43,645 nt of DNA, taken from Brachionus koreanus. Taxonomy: Eukaryota > Rotifera > Eurotatoria > Ploima > Brachionidae. Both the position numbers and the translations under genes were made by a program. Location: the NCBI GenBank assembly GCA_016987375.1, contig PJRA01000443.1:988933-1032577 (forward strand), written 5' to 3'. The notes under the pieces are model-generated. The model had not been told where the DNA came from and searched no databases. It saw only the letters and a list, made by a program, of their open reading frames with translations. Positions 1-11,254 of the stretch are shown piece by piece. Position 1 is the stretch's first letter, and each line of letters opens with the position of its first letter.

Positions 1-1304
1 GAAAAAATCGAAAACTTTAAGCAAGCTTAGCTGAAAATAACTAATCACGTTGAAAATACATAATCCTGATTTTTTTTTTAAAACTGAATTATGCTTTTGA
101 TAATTAATGTATACGAAATATTTAAATACTCACTCCTAATAAAAGCTCCCTATTTGATTTTATTGATACATTCTAATTAGATGCACTTTTTGCTACGTAT
201 TGTCTTTTTACTTGAATTGGCATACTTAAAAGATAACTAACTGATTCTTGATCTAAAAATAGAGCACAGATAAAATATGGATTCTAACATTTTTCGAATA
301 CAATCACTACTTGGAATATTTATTTGGTCATTGTACACGAAAATTATATTTAGCTAATTGTAAAGTTAAGTTAATTTTGAAACAACATTGTACACTAACT
401 TTGGTCTTTTATCTTTCAAATATTAAAAATTTTTAAATGTTTCGACTTGGGAAAAATAAAAATTTAAAACCTTACTCTATTTTTTTATTTTAGATAGAAA
501 TGAGATTTCATGTTATGATAAAAATCTTGTCGTTAAAAAGTTAATAACATAATGAAATGCAACTTTCTAATCAGTTCAAATGGTTAAACAAAACAAAAGC
601 AATTTTTATATTATTAAAAAAACTAAAAATTAAAAATGACTTATCTAAATGAAGTTTAAAAATTAAAGTTAAAAAATATTTTTTTATAAAATTGTCCAAT
701 ACAAGTACATGTCATTAAGAGAACATTTTGAAAAGCCAACGAACTCTAGAAATAAAATTAAAATAAATAATTAAAAAAAAAAATTTTTTTTTCTAGTAAG
801 AAAGAAGATTTTTAATGAAAAAAAATTTGAATAATTTTTAAAAATAACAGTTTTTTTTCAGTAGATTTTAAGTTGAAAAAAAAATTAGCTTCAAAAATAT
901 TTTTTCTTCACGATGACTACAAATCCTTTTAAATTTCAAGTGCATTTGATCTACATTTCTTGACCTAAACTACAAAATCAATTCTAGTAAAACTTTGAAT
1001 TCTAATAAAAGCCGTGTTTTACCTTTCGAAGCTTAACTTTAAACTAGAACATTAGTTAAAAAAGAAACAAAAAAAGCCAAACTACGTTTATTTAAATTAA
1101 CACACTAAATCGACTAATACGGGCTCATGAGCCACAATTTATGAATATAGAAAAAAATTTAAAACAACGTGCCTAAGTTCCCATTTAGAAATTTCTTAAC
1201 ATTAAATATTTAAATAATGAAAATAATTCAAATTTCTTAAAACTTTTGTTTATGCTCTTAAGCTCAAGCTTTTTAAAAAAAAAGAAAAAGAAAACGAAAT
1301 TTAC
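1..1304. other. AT-rich noncoding sequence
   Basis: Very AT-rich sequence with many poly-A and poly-T runs. I see no recognisable protein, RNA gene or repeat. If the exon-like frame at 1305-1427 is real, this stretch would be its intron or would hold its downstream exons, but I could not identify a convincing partner exon here. Confidence 0.5.
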
Positions 1305-1427
1305 CTGAGACAAATTTTTGTTCAATAATGTTCCGAATGTGTCTACATAAGAAATATATTCAACTGCTGCGTTGTAATTTAATTTAAGATCGAGGGATCT
1401 CTGACAAAGGTGGTAGAGACTCGACAT
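1305..1427 (-). CDS. Possible first coding exon of an unidentified gene
   Basis: An ATG at 1427 opens 41 codons (start MSSLYHLCQRSLDLKLNYN) that end at a good splice donor, CTCAG|GTAAAT, at 1305/1304 in phase 0. The composition is balanced (Leu, Tyr, Asn, Val) up to the donor. Past the donor the frame turns into a poly-Phe/Lys run, which is what an exon-intron boundary looks like in this genome. I do not recognise the protein family and found no following exon in the remaining 1.3 kb, so the gene would continue off the left edge. It could also be a chance frame. Confidence 0.35.
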
Positions 1428-2980
1428 AGATTAAGCTCTATCTAGAATAAATTTATAATAATTTATTGAAATTTTTATTGATTATTTCAAGAGACCCTTG
1501 CCTTACTGCTGATCTAATTCAGCTCTCAATGCATTTTATTTTGATTCTTGAAGAGATTTTTCCAGCAAATGCTCTCATATCTTTGTATTATTAATTTCTC
1601 TCGGTGCCTAGTTCAAAATTCAGGTTCTATTTCAATATTTGTTTCTCTAAATATCTTATTTCGTTCCATAAAACAAAAAACAATATAAAAGAGAAAATAT
1701 TTTGCTATACGAATAGCTTGACTTGAGAAAAAAAAACTATGCCAAATTTAAAATGAAAACTAAATAGAAATCAAACTCGAATGTTCAAATCTAAGCAAGA
1801 AAGAAAATTAATTTTTGTTTACTATAACAAGTGAGGCCCATAATACGCCCATAAAAAAAACATGCAATGATACAACTTCTAATAAACTGAAAATTGCCTT
1901 TATCACAATTATTTTAATATAAAATATTCATTTATCTTTTAATGAAATGATATATTGAAAAATTTATAGGAAAAAGAAAAAAAGATTGCTAAATTATCAA
2001 ATGGCGCATTTGAATTTAAAAGAATACGACATAAATTGTTTATTTTGTGTTATTTTAAAAAAAAAATTTGTCAACAAATTATGACTTAATTTTCAAAATT
2101 TTAATAAAATTATATACATAGGTTGGATAAATTATATTTCAATAAATAAAATAGAAGAAAAAAAAATGAATAGAATTCGTAAACGAAGTAAACTTTGAAT
2201 TTTGTTTTGCTTTTTTTTATGCCAAACTTTTAAATTGATGCACAAAAATACCAACAAAAATATTTATTGAAAATTGTCTGATTTATTCAATGCATAAGTA
2301 AAATTTGAGATAATAAAAACGAGTTCTATGGCTCTTCTTTTCTATTCTTTTTCTCTTTTTTCATTTATTTTTTTTGTGTCAATATCGTTTTGAGGGAATG
2401 CAAAGCTATAGATAAATTTTTGTCAGTCAAGTAGCTAAAAGAAAAAATCTAATATTAATAAAAATAATAGTAATAATAATAACTGAGTGAATTTCAAACG
2501 ATGACTATACAAAAATGGCCCTTAGTTACGGCTCTTTAAAAAGCCAACAACAAAATTCTCATGCTAGAAAAGAAAACAAAAATAAATATTTAAATTCAGA
2601 CTTGATTACTCTCTTACGAGAGTAACATATTGAAAAAAAACTATTAAAGCTTTACTTTGTTAAAGACTATAGATTATTAATGCATGATTGATTTATTTTT
2701 ACAATGCCTAGGCTCGTGCTTAGAAGCATTAGATCGACTAAGTTAATTCAAGGTAAATATGAAAATTTAGTTTAAATTCGGATATTTTTTTTTCTTAAAC
2801 TACTAGTCAATTTACCAAGTTAAAATAATAGAAAGAAAAATTTACTTTTCAGCTTAGATGAATAAAGAAAATCTATTTTAAAAATTTTATTTTCAAATTT
2901 TTAATAAAAACATTGAAAAACACTTAAATAAATAAATAAATGATTTCACTCTTAAATTGTACATGTAGTTGTTATTTGAT
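1428..2980. other. Noncoding spacer 3' of the DMRT gene
   Basis: AT-rich spacer between the orphan exon and the DMRT stop codon. A short ATG frame near 2514 on the plus strand (36 codons) has nothing to support it. Several AATAAA-like hexamers lie just beyond the DMRT stop on the minus strand, but they are uninformative in such AT-rich DNA. Confidence 0.5.
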
Positions 2981-4798
2981 TTATAAGGCATCGGAGCCAA
3001 TTGAAGGCGGCGATGCCTTGCATGACACAGGAGAAAGAGAAGACTTGCTTACGGTCTTAATCGACAACGAGTCGTTCGAGACCGAACAAGATGAAGATGT
3101 TGACATATTAGCGGCACTATCGTAAAAATTTGCATCATAGCTGCCAGTCTCATTGTCGTTTTTGGCCGAAAATTTGTTGCCCAATGTGGCAAATTGGTTG
3201 AAATAGGAAAAATGGCTGCCGAGTGGCATCAAGTGCGCTGGCAGACGATTGTAAGAGCTTGATTGAGAAGATGATGCAGCAGCTACGGCCGCGGCCAAAT
3301 TAGAGTTGAGATGAAAGGCGGCCGCCGCAGCCAAAGCAGCGTGTTCATGATTAGCCATGAATGGTGAATTGGTCAAAAATTTGGACTGGCTGCCAAATCC
3401 AGGCATGTACAAAGGCGGCTGATTTAAATGCTGAGGGAACAGACTGTGAGCGGGCATTTGATTATTTGACTGTGAATTGAAAAAATTGGTGTATCGCTGA
3501 TTTGAGTGGTCCGCAACGCGTTCATTAGGTGACACTACTGGTGAAGTGTAATGAGAGTTTTTTGGACTGTCTTTTCTCTCGCATAAATCGTCATAAAATG
3601 GCTTGGGGTTTGGTTTTGCTGGCGACAGTCTTTGTCTTTTGGACTCGTGTTCCAAGTGAGCCGATGAATCAGAAGATGTGGGCGAATTAGATAGATATGT
3701 CTCTGACACACTTTCTTCAAAGAAAAGAAAAAATCAAAATTTAAATATTAATTTTTTACAAGGCTGTTGAGATTATTAAAATCTTAAATTTCAATATTTA
3801 ATTTTTTTGTTTGTTTCAGTTGAAATTTTAAGAATATAGAAAAACGAATTTATTTTTCTCAAAATTTTCCCAATGTAATCAATGCTAAGTCTAATATTTG
3901 TTTTTTCTTGTTTTTTTTTTTTTTTCGTAAATAAAACATGCTAGTAAAATCTAGTATCACTTTGTCATTTTGACTCACTATTAAAACTACTTAAATCTCA
4001 CTCTGGCGTCTTTTTATCTAAACAAATTAATTTTAGAAAAAAAAATATTTAAAAATTTTATTGATTTTTATTATTTAAAAAAATATTTTAAAATATTTGA
4101 AATGATTAAAACCGGCATTAGTCAAAGTAGTAATTTGATTAAATCAAAAATATTTCAAAAACATTGAAATATTGTATTAGAGTATCACAAGAGTCAAGTT
4201 AAACACTTATCACAACTAATCCTAGTAAAAATGCGGGAATATGAGCTGATCGAAAAATAAAATGAAATGTTGAAAAAATATGAAGAGGAATGGAATGTAA
4301 ACAAAGAGCATAATTACCAGAGGCTTTTTTGTTTTTGACACACGGCTTTTCATAATCATCAAAGACGGCCTCGTCCTCAATAATCTCATTATCCTCGGAG
4401 TCGTCGGGCTTATTGTCCGATTGAAGTGTGCGCTTGAGCGCAAGAATAGTCTCACACGACGTTCCGTACAAGAGACTTAGCTCTTTGGCCTCGCTTTCCT
4501 CTTGGGCCTGCTGTCGCCGGAGCGCAACCTGAGCGGCCATGACTCGCTGTCTCTCGGCGATCAGAGTGCACTTGGCGCAGTTGCAGTCCTTCCATTTGCA
4601 GTAGCGTTTGTGTCCCTTGAGAGTGGATACGACGCCGTGATTTCGGCACCGGGCGCATTTCGGTGTGCGCTGGTACTTTTCGGACGCGCGCATAAACAAC
4701 GCCTGTGGCAGTGCGGGAAACGACTGCGTCAGCTGGCCTGATCCTGCCGACTCCGCTTGCATTTGGCTCTTTCCCATGTGCATATTTTTCGATTCCAT
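2981..4798 (-). CDS. dmrt: DM-domain transcription factor (DMRTA/DMRT4-5-like), two exons
   Basis: Nuclear zinc-binding transcription factor of the doublesex/mab-3 family; members act in sex determination and neural development. Exons are 4798-4318 and 3714-2981, joined in phase 1 (TCTG|GTAATT ... TTGAAG|AAAG), giving 404 residues. The start is the ATG of [10 protein letters not shown]; the frame is open further upstream but has no ATG there. The DM domain spans about residues 44-97. Its zinc ligands are C48, C51, H54, H63, C67, C72, C74 and C77, followed by the recognition helix [20 protein letters not shown]. The wording ([19 protein letters not shown], then ELSLLYGT) is closest to vertebrate DMRTA1/DMRTA2. 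Exon 2 is low-complexity: Ser-rich, with a poly-Ala/His patch, ending PPSIGSDAL. No DMA domain is visible in either exon or in the roughly 600-bp intron, which is unusual for the DMRTA type. Confidence 0.93.
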
Positions 4799-6840
4799 AA
4801 TCTCGGGCCTATTTAAATTTATAAATAGTTTCAAAACAAAATTTCGTTTCTTTATATTCTAGAATTGGGAGAAGAAAATATAAATTACTTAAGTAAAGAG
4901 TTGCACAAATATGAAAAAGTAAAACAAAAAGGTAAAAATAAAATGGACTTGAAGTTTGCTTTGGCAAGCAATTCTTCATGACGTTTATTAAATTATAAAA
5001 CTGTTTAAAAAAGTAAAGAGCTAGAGTTGTTAATAAAGGAGAGAAAGAGAGAAAATTTTTTTTTTTTCTATTGTAAGTTGAGGAATTAAAAAAAAGAATA
5101 ACTAAAATTGAGAAAGGATACGAGAGAATTAGTAAAAAAAAAAAAATACTTATTTGGGTATCAAATTAGATTTTAGAGTAGCTATTTTATTTATTTGCTT
5201 AGTTGAAATTCGATGGCGAATGGAATTAAGAATAACTTTATATATTTATGCTAAATTCTAATTTGATTGGCTTTGTTAATTTTAGATAAATTAAGATTTA
5301 ATCATTTTTATTTTTTCTATTCTAACCAATTGTAATAAAGATATTTTGGATCAAAAATTTTACTTATAATCTTCAATTTCAGTACAAGTGTATTACAATT
5401 AAATGGTACTAGAGATAGGCCAAATTAAGTATGCCATTTGCATTTGTTAGTTAGATAATCGTATTTTTACTATACTGCTAGTATAATATTTGCTCTTTTT
5501 TATTTCTATTAAAATATTGTCTCAAAAATATCTCAATAGAATCAAAAATAAGAAATACTTCCAGTCAAACAGAAAACTCTATTTCATTCTCTAATCAATT
5601 TCAATTTTTTAATAATAAAAATTTTCAAAATCAGTTTTTTTTTCCAAATTTCAAGACCCAAATGTTAACATTTCTCCTCTAATTCTCAAGTCCTGTACGC
5701 TAATGCTCTATAGCTACCATTCTCAAGTCTCAACTAGCATTTTGTTAAAACTTGAATAAACTTTGAAAAAAATTTATTTGTTTTATTGATTGCTTTCAAG
5801 ATCGAATCCAGAGACATTACAATATGACTAGATCAAGTAAAGTCGAGAAAATATTTAACCCAACAGAATATTAATCGAAATTTCCAAGCTTTTGAGAATA
5901 CCACACCCTTTATCAATTGTGAACAAGCTCTGTTTGTTGGTCAAAACTTAAACTTACTGAAATTCTGAAGTATATTGAGTTTAAACACTTTTCATTATCA
6001 AACAAATTAGAATTTGGCTTAAAATTTTTACTTAAAATTATGATCAAAGAATAAATATTTTTTTCACCAAAATTAAAATTTTAAATGTCGTCCGAATGAT
6101 GCAGAAGCCACTCTAAAGTAAAGCCACTTCGCATTCTAAAAAAAAGACTAGACTAGAATAATTTATAAATTATGAAAGTTCCTACTAGACAGCTATCAGC
6201 TGATCTAAATGAAAATAGTCTTTTTTAATTTTACATTTAAATAAAGTTTGATTAAAATAATTTTATTATTTAATGAAAGTAAATATTTTTATAGATGAAT
6301 CTTTCTTATTAAATTTATCCAAATTTCAATTGTTTTGATGATTATTCTATATTAATTGATATATGTTTATGTAGAAGCCTGTTTTGACATCTTGTGTCCA
6401 ATCAGTAAATAAGAATAAAAATACTTTGCTTTAAGATTGTTTTATTGGAATCCAAATTTAATAACAAAAATAATGGTTTATATACTAAGTCAATAAATGC
6501 TTTTGGTTTAAGCTGCAGTTAAGTTAATAGATAACAAGGACTAGAGAAGAGATTTAGAGCGATGTAATGACTCGGGTCTCAACATTTGAATTCTTTGATG
6601 AAGCTTTAATAAATTTAAATAAAAATATTTTAGCAATATATTTTAGATATTTGATGATACAAAAATAGAATCATTCTAAATTATTCAACAACAAGTCATG
6701 CACTTCATTTTCTAATTTAACTTTTTTATTTGTTCTCATTTAATTTATTATTAAATAAAATATTTTTAAAACTTTTAATGAATCATTTTGTTTGCATAGA
6801 GTGAAACTATTAATATTAAGATATTAAATTGATTAGATTA

Positions 6841-6881
6841 AATTAAATTTCATCGCAGATTTTTGAATTTTTGTAACATTT
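6841..6881. repeat. Dispersed repeat segment shared with 19625-19665
   Basis: These 41 bases match 19625-19665 at 40 of 41 positions; the single difference is A versus C after ATCGCAG. The flanks are not alignable. The other copy lies inside an element with inverted repeats (19584-19726), so this is probably a remnant of the same family. Confidence 0.7.
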
Positions 6882-8575
6882 CAAAGCTTTATTTTAAGAC
6901 TATTGAAAAAGACAAAAATTATAAAAGACTAAAAAAATTTAATGTTTGGAATAAATTGAACATTAAAGGTAGTAATTAAAGAGTTAGTGTCAATTGATTG
7001 CTTATTTTGTTTTTTGTTTCATTTAGCAATTTTATTAGGACATTTTTGTTGTAAAATTTAATAATTGAGTAGATATTTTGTTGAATAAACATTATTATCA
7101 TTTGTTGATAATGAGGTATTAATTTTCAAAATCAATAGTTAAATTCTTGAATTAAGAGCAAAAGTTACAATACTCAAGATTTCGGGGCCAAGTAGAGTAT
7201 TTGTTTTGAGCAAAGAAAACAGTTGAAATACGATCAAATTTTTAAAGCATAGACTATTTTGTTTAAATTTAATTTAAGATCTTAATTACAGTTTAAAAAA
7301 TAGAAAAAAAAATTGCTCAAGTGAGAATGAGAACAAATTGAGATGGAAAATTAGACAAATATTCTTCGAAATAAGATTTTATGTTTTTGTTTATCAGTGT
7401 ATAAATATTTACGCTAAATAATAGAAAACTAGGTCTTAGGTGACTGATCACACACTAATTCGCTGTTTATTGAGCTAAATTAGCAAAAACTAATTTCGAA
7501 TAGTTTAAGATTTACCTTTTTTTATGTCCTAAGTACTAAGTAGTGGTTTTGTTGTTGCTTTTCTTGATTATGTTTGTCTGTATCATACACCATGAATGCT
7601 ATAGTCTATTAGTCTGCAATACTAGAAGGAGTTGTCTATCAGCTCTTGCTGTGATAAGCTTTTAGCTTGATTGAAGTAAACAAGTGTTTCTCAATTTAAA
7701 AATTAAACAACTATTTTGTTTATCTTAAACAATATTAACTAAATTGAATATCTATAATTTGCTCATGCTCTGGCAAGATACCTATTGCAATTTATTCTAA
7801 ATTAAATAAACAAAATAGCTTGAAATTTTCTCTCTCTATTTACATGTTTTTATTTAGAATTTTTTATTCAAAAATAAATAAAAAATACACTCTACTAAAT
7901 ATTAGAACAAGTATTTTTTAAACTAAATTATTTTTTTTTTTTTTAATAACTAAATCTAATTGCATCTTTTTCAAAAATTATCAATAAATAAAAGTTTTAA
8001 TTATTAAATTTTTAGAAATTTTCTTTCAGAAGCATAACTTACATAAATAAGTAAACATTCAATGTTAAACTTAAATTTATCTATCTGCAAAGCTATGCAA
8101 AAAATGTATGAATCAAGAATCAGGCACACATTTGGGTTATGGTAACCAAAAAATTTTTCTATGATTTTTTGCTAAGATTTAACGCAGAGACATATTTATT
8201 ATAACTAAACTAAAATTTTTTTTAATTAACTCCGATTAATATCTAATTTTTATCAAAAGATATTGAAAAAAATTATCATTTTTTTGGTTTTTATGAATAT
8301 ATTTTAGTCTGGAGGAGAATAAATATTTAAGAGAGAAAATTCAAGATATTTTGTAGACGATTTTATTCAAAATTTTCAATATTGCTTTGAATCCTAACTA
8401 ATAACAAAACAAATAGAAATAATAAATTTTTTTCTGTAAATATGGATTTAATTTTTATTTTATTTTACCTGTTAGACAATGATTAATATAAAAATGTTTG
8501 AAAATACTTCAATTAACGAGATTTTTAACTTTTTTTATTCTATGAATGGATATTAATTAATTTAAAGACGCTGGT

Positions 8576-8607
8576 GACCTGGATCCTTAAGGTATCCAAG
8601 TGAGGTC
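8576..8607. other. Imperfect hairpin
   Basis: GACCT (8576-8580) pairs with AGGTC (8603-8607), and GGATCC (8581-8586) pairs with GGTATCC (8591-8597) with one bulged T and a TTAA loop. It is clearly more GC-rich than its surroundings. It could be a structured RNA, a repeat end or chance; there is no tRNA-like A or B box. Confidence 0.4.
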
Positions 8608-9368
8608 TCATTCGGAAGCTCTTTTAATAAGCTTGAATTTGTTTTTTAAAAATCGAAAAAAGCTTGAAAATTGACAAAGTTATGTCACTTTGAATTAAAA
8701 TTAATTAATAAATTAATTATCAATTAAAATTTATGACTCTTAGAAAAAATATAGGATATCATATTGAAATTTAAAGCCATATTTTCTCGCTAAAAAAGGC
8801 TTATCATACTATCAAAAGTGAGACAAATTGTTGATTCAAAAGCAATGAATTATTTGATTTTTAAATAAAAACCCGATGGGTAAAGACTGATTCAATTCTC
8901 TACTAGTTCTAAGTGAATTGTATCATTTTCATCAATCAAATATCTAGTTTCTACAATGTACTAATTGAAACACAAGGTTCACTTATACCTAATGGCTTTA
9001 GTTAACTAATAGCTTTACTCTATTGAAAAACCACTAACAAAATATTTAGAATTAATTTTTTTCCAATAATTTAATTTATTTTCCTAAATTTCAGGATAAT
9101 TCAATTTTAATTGTTTTAGTTTATTGAATAAATGTAAATGGCACCATTGATGACATAAACTTTTTTTAACAGTACTAAATCTGTGAATTACTTTATACAG
9201 TATATTGCAAAAGTTTAGAAATTAATTATTTTATTTAGATAAAACTGTCTATTTAAATTCTCTATAAAAATTAAAAATAAAATTCGGTTCAAAAGTTTAG
9301 AAATTCAGAAAATCAAAAGTGTTAAACAATTATTTTTCACTTTTTTATGATTAATTCTTACATATAGA

Positions 9369-10312
9369 ATGGAATTGTATGCATATGACTCAAAAATACT
9401 CGGTATAGTTAATAATGTTTAAGAGAGAGCGATGTTACAGAAAGATCTGGATGTAGTATGTCAATGGATAGAGGTTTGGCGTATGGGACTGTGTGCTAAC
9501 AAATGTAAAGTAATGCATTTCGGCAGACTAAATGAAAGGCATAAATATATACAAAAAAGCAACAATGTTATATTAACAACAGCAGAGTGTGAAAAGGATC
9601 TTGGAGTGATGGTTTCATCAGATTTAAAAATGGACCAGCCAAGTGAAAAATACTTGTGCGAAAGCGAGTAGGAAACTTGGAATGCTAAAGCGAACGTTTA
9701 CAAGTAGAGAGGAAAGACTGTGGGTAAGATTGTATATATCCATGGTGAGACCCCACCTAGATTACGCAGTGCAGGTTTGGAATCCAAGTATGATAATGGA
9801 TGTGAATGCGCTGGAAAAGGTGCAAGAGAGGGCAACAAAAATACCTTTGTCTGTAAGAAACATGCCGTATGAAATTAGGCTGACAAAATTAGGACTGACA
9901 AAGCTGAGTGAAAGAAGAGTGAGAGGGGACTTGATTGAAATGTACAAATTAGTGAATGGAATAGAAAAGATAAGCTTGATCAAGAATCAAGTGAATAAAT
10001 CAGAAAACAAGGGACCAGCCGGAGCGTTAAGAGGAAATGGCATCAGAGTCCATAGAGAAAGTTTCCCAGCTCAAATTAGAAACGATTTTGCGGCTGCAGT
10101 AAATGCCAGACATGTATTTTTCTCAAACAGAGTAGTTCTGCATTGGAATAAGTTGCCAGAAAATGTGGTGAAATCCAAGTCAACCGCTAATTTTAAAATG
10201 GCTTTAGATAAGTTCAATGGAATCGTCTGCTAGAGCTCTACATAGCCAATTGGCGGTGATGGGCTTAGACAATCTACATGTTAGGTGTCGCAGAAAGAAC
10301 TACTACTATATC
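9369..10312 (+). pseudogene. Dead 3' end of a CR1/L2-like non-LTR retrotransposon (reverse transcriptase)
   Basis: The 3' part of a LINE ORF2. It starts at the reverse-transcriptase catalytic box, here MELYAYDSKI (9369-9398), where YADD would be expected, so the second-position and first-Asp pattern is disrupted. An in-frame TAA follows at 9420. The frame resumes at 9432 (LQKDLDVVCQWIEVW, CANKCKVMHFGR, EKDLGVMVSSDLKMD), shifts near 9640, and continues to 10233 with the thumb/C-terminal motifs AKASRKLGMLKRTF, LYISMVRPHLDYAVQVWNP, LEKVQERATK and GDLIEMYKLVNG. A short 3' UTR ends in an ACTACTACTAT run at about 10312, typical of CR1-like 3' tails. The copy is 5'-truncated, as usual for target-primed insertion, and is not functional. 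Confidence 0.9.
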
Positions 10313-11254
10313 TTAAAATCTTGAACAAATTGTGCTCCTAAACTGTTTAATTTAAATACTTCACCAACTTCATATGTCCTTCTCAATTAACATTACCAAC
10401 AATTCTTTTTTTTACCAAATTAATGAGGGAAAAAAATAGCCCATAAAGCCCAGAATAGCCAAAATAGCCCAGATAAAAAGCAAAATGAGATTGTCAAGCT
10501 GTTAGGTTTATCTCCAAATGTGTCTCTTCAACTAAAAAACGATATGAAGAGACTGGTACTGCGTCTGATTGAGGCCGTTCTGGTAGATCTCGAAAGCTAA
10601 CTTTTAGAGAGATTAGAAAAGACTCTACACCTAGCTATCCATAACCAAATATGGTCTGAAAAGCCGTAGTGAAAGATTTTCGTTCAGATTCAAAATTGTG
10701 TGTTTAGATCGAAGCAAATTACTTAAAATGGGTAATGATAGTAAGGAGTTGAACAGGAAAAATGATAATCCGAAATTGATAATAAATAATAAATATTTGG
10801 CGCTAAACAATTAAATTTTAAGATGAGAAAAAAATTAATAAATTTTTAGTTAGGCTATTGAAGGTATTGTGAATATAAAAAATAAGATAATCAGACGCAC
10901 TAAAAGAGGTAATTTAGCAATCGAAAGACAACTTGTAAGAAACTATCGTATTCGGCATAATTGTTAACAGCAGCAGGATACTTATACTAAGATATTTCAA
11001 TTTGCTGATCAAAGTTTTTTTTTCTTATATAACAATAAAATAGATATATAATTATTTATTAAAATTTTCTATCTTTTTTTATTTATATTTCAATTTGTCT
11101 ATGTTTAAACATTAAAATAAAATAATAGAAAATAAAAAAACAGTTTTTTTATTCATTTCTAACAAATAAAAGATAATTTTTATTAAACAGTTATTAAGCT
11201 AAATTCAAGAATAATCATATTAGATACACTTAGAATAAAAATATACAGCTAAAA
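10313..11254. other. Spacer with transposon scrap, 3' of the fucosidase
   Basis: Noncoding. Apart from the Tc1-like fragment listed separately (10487-10623), I see only AT-rich DNA. Confidence 0.5.
10487..10623 (+). pseudogene. Tc1/mariner-superfamily transposase N-terminal fragment
   Basis: Two frames together show the helix-turn-helix part of a Tc1-like transposase: EIVKLLGLSPN, then after a frameshift TKKRYEETGTASD, a TGA stop, and GRSGRSRKLTFREIRKD. The GRSGRxRKLT string matches the GRPR-like linker between the two HTH subdomains of Tc1 transposases. No catalytic domain follows. It is a short decayed piece right after the LINE end. Confidence 0.7.

Larger units (their letters stand above)
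4799..9368. other. 4.6-kb AT-rich intergenic region
   Basis: Long spacer between the DMRT 5' end and the LINE relic. I see no coding exon or RNA gene. It holds a 41-bp segment of a dispersed repeat (6841-6881) and a short GC-richer hairpin (8576-8607), listed separately. The DMRT promoter should lie in its left part, but no core element can be told apart in DNA this rich in TATA-like strings. Confidence 0.55.

Noticed and set aside
2940..3125. Plus-strand frame overlapping DMRT exon 2
   Set aside because: It is the antisense shadow of the Ser-rich DMRT C-terminus, with no own start context or homology.
4799..4834. Upstream extension of the DMRT protein
   Set aside because: The frame is open but has no ATG there; the first ATG gives MESKN at 4798.
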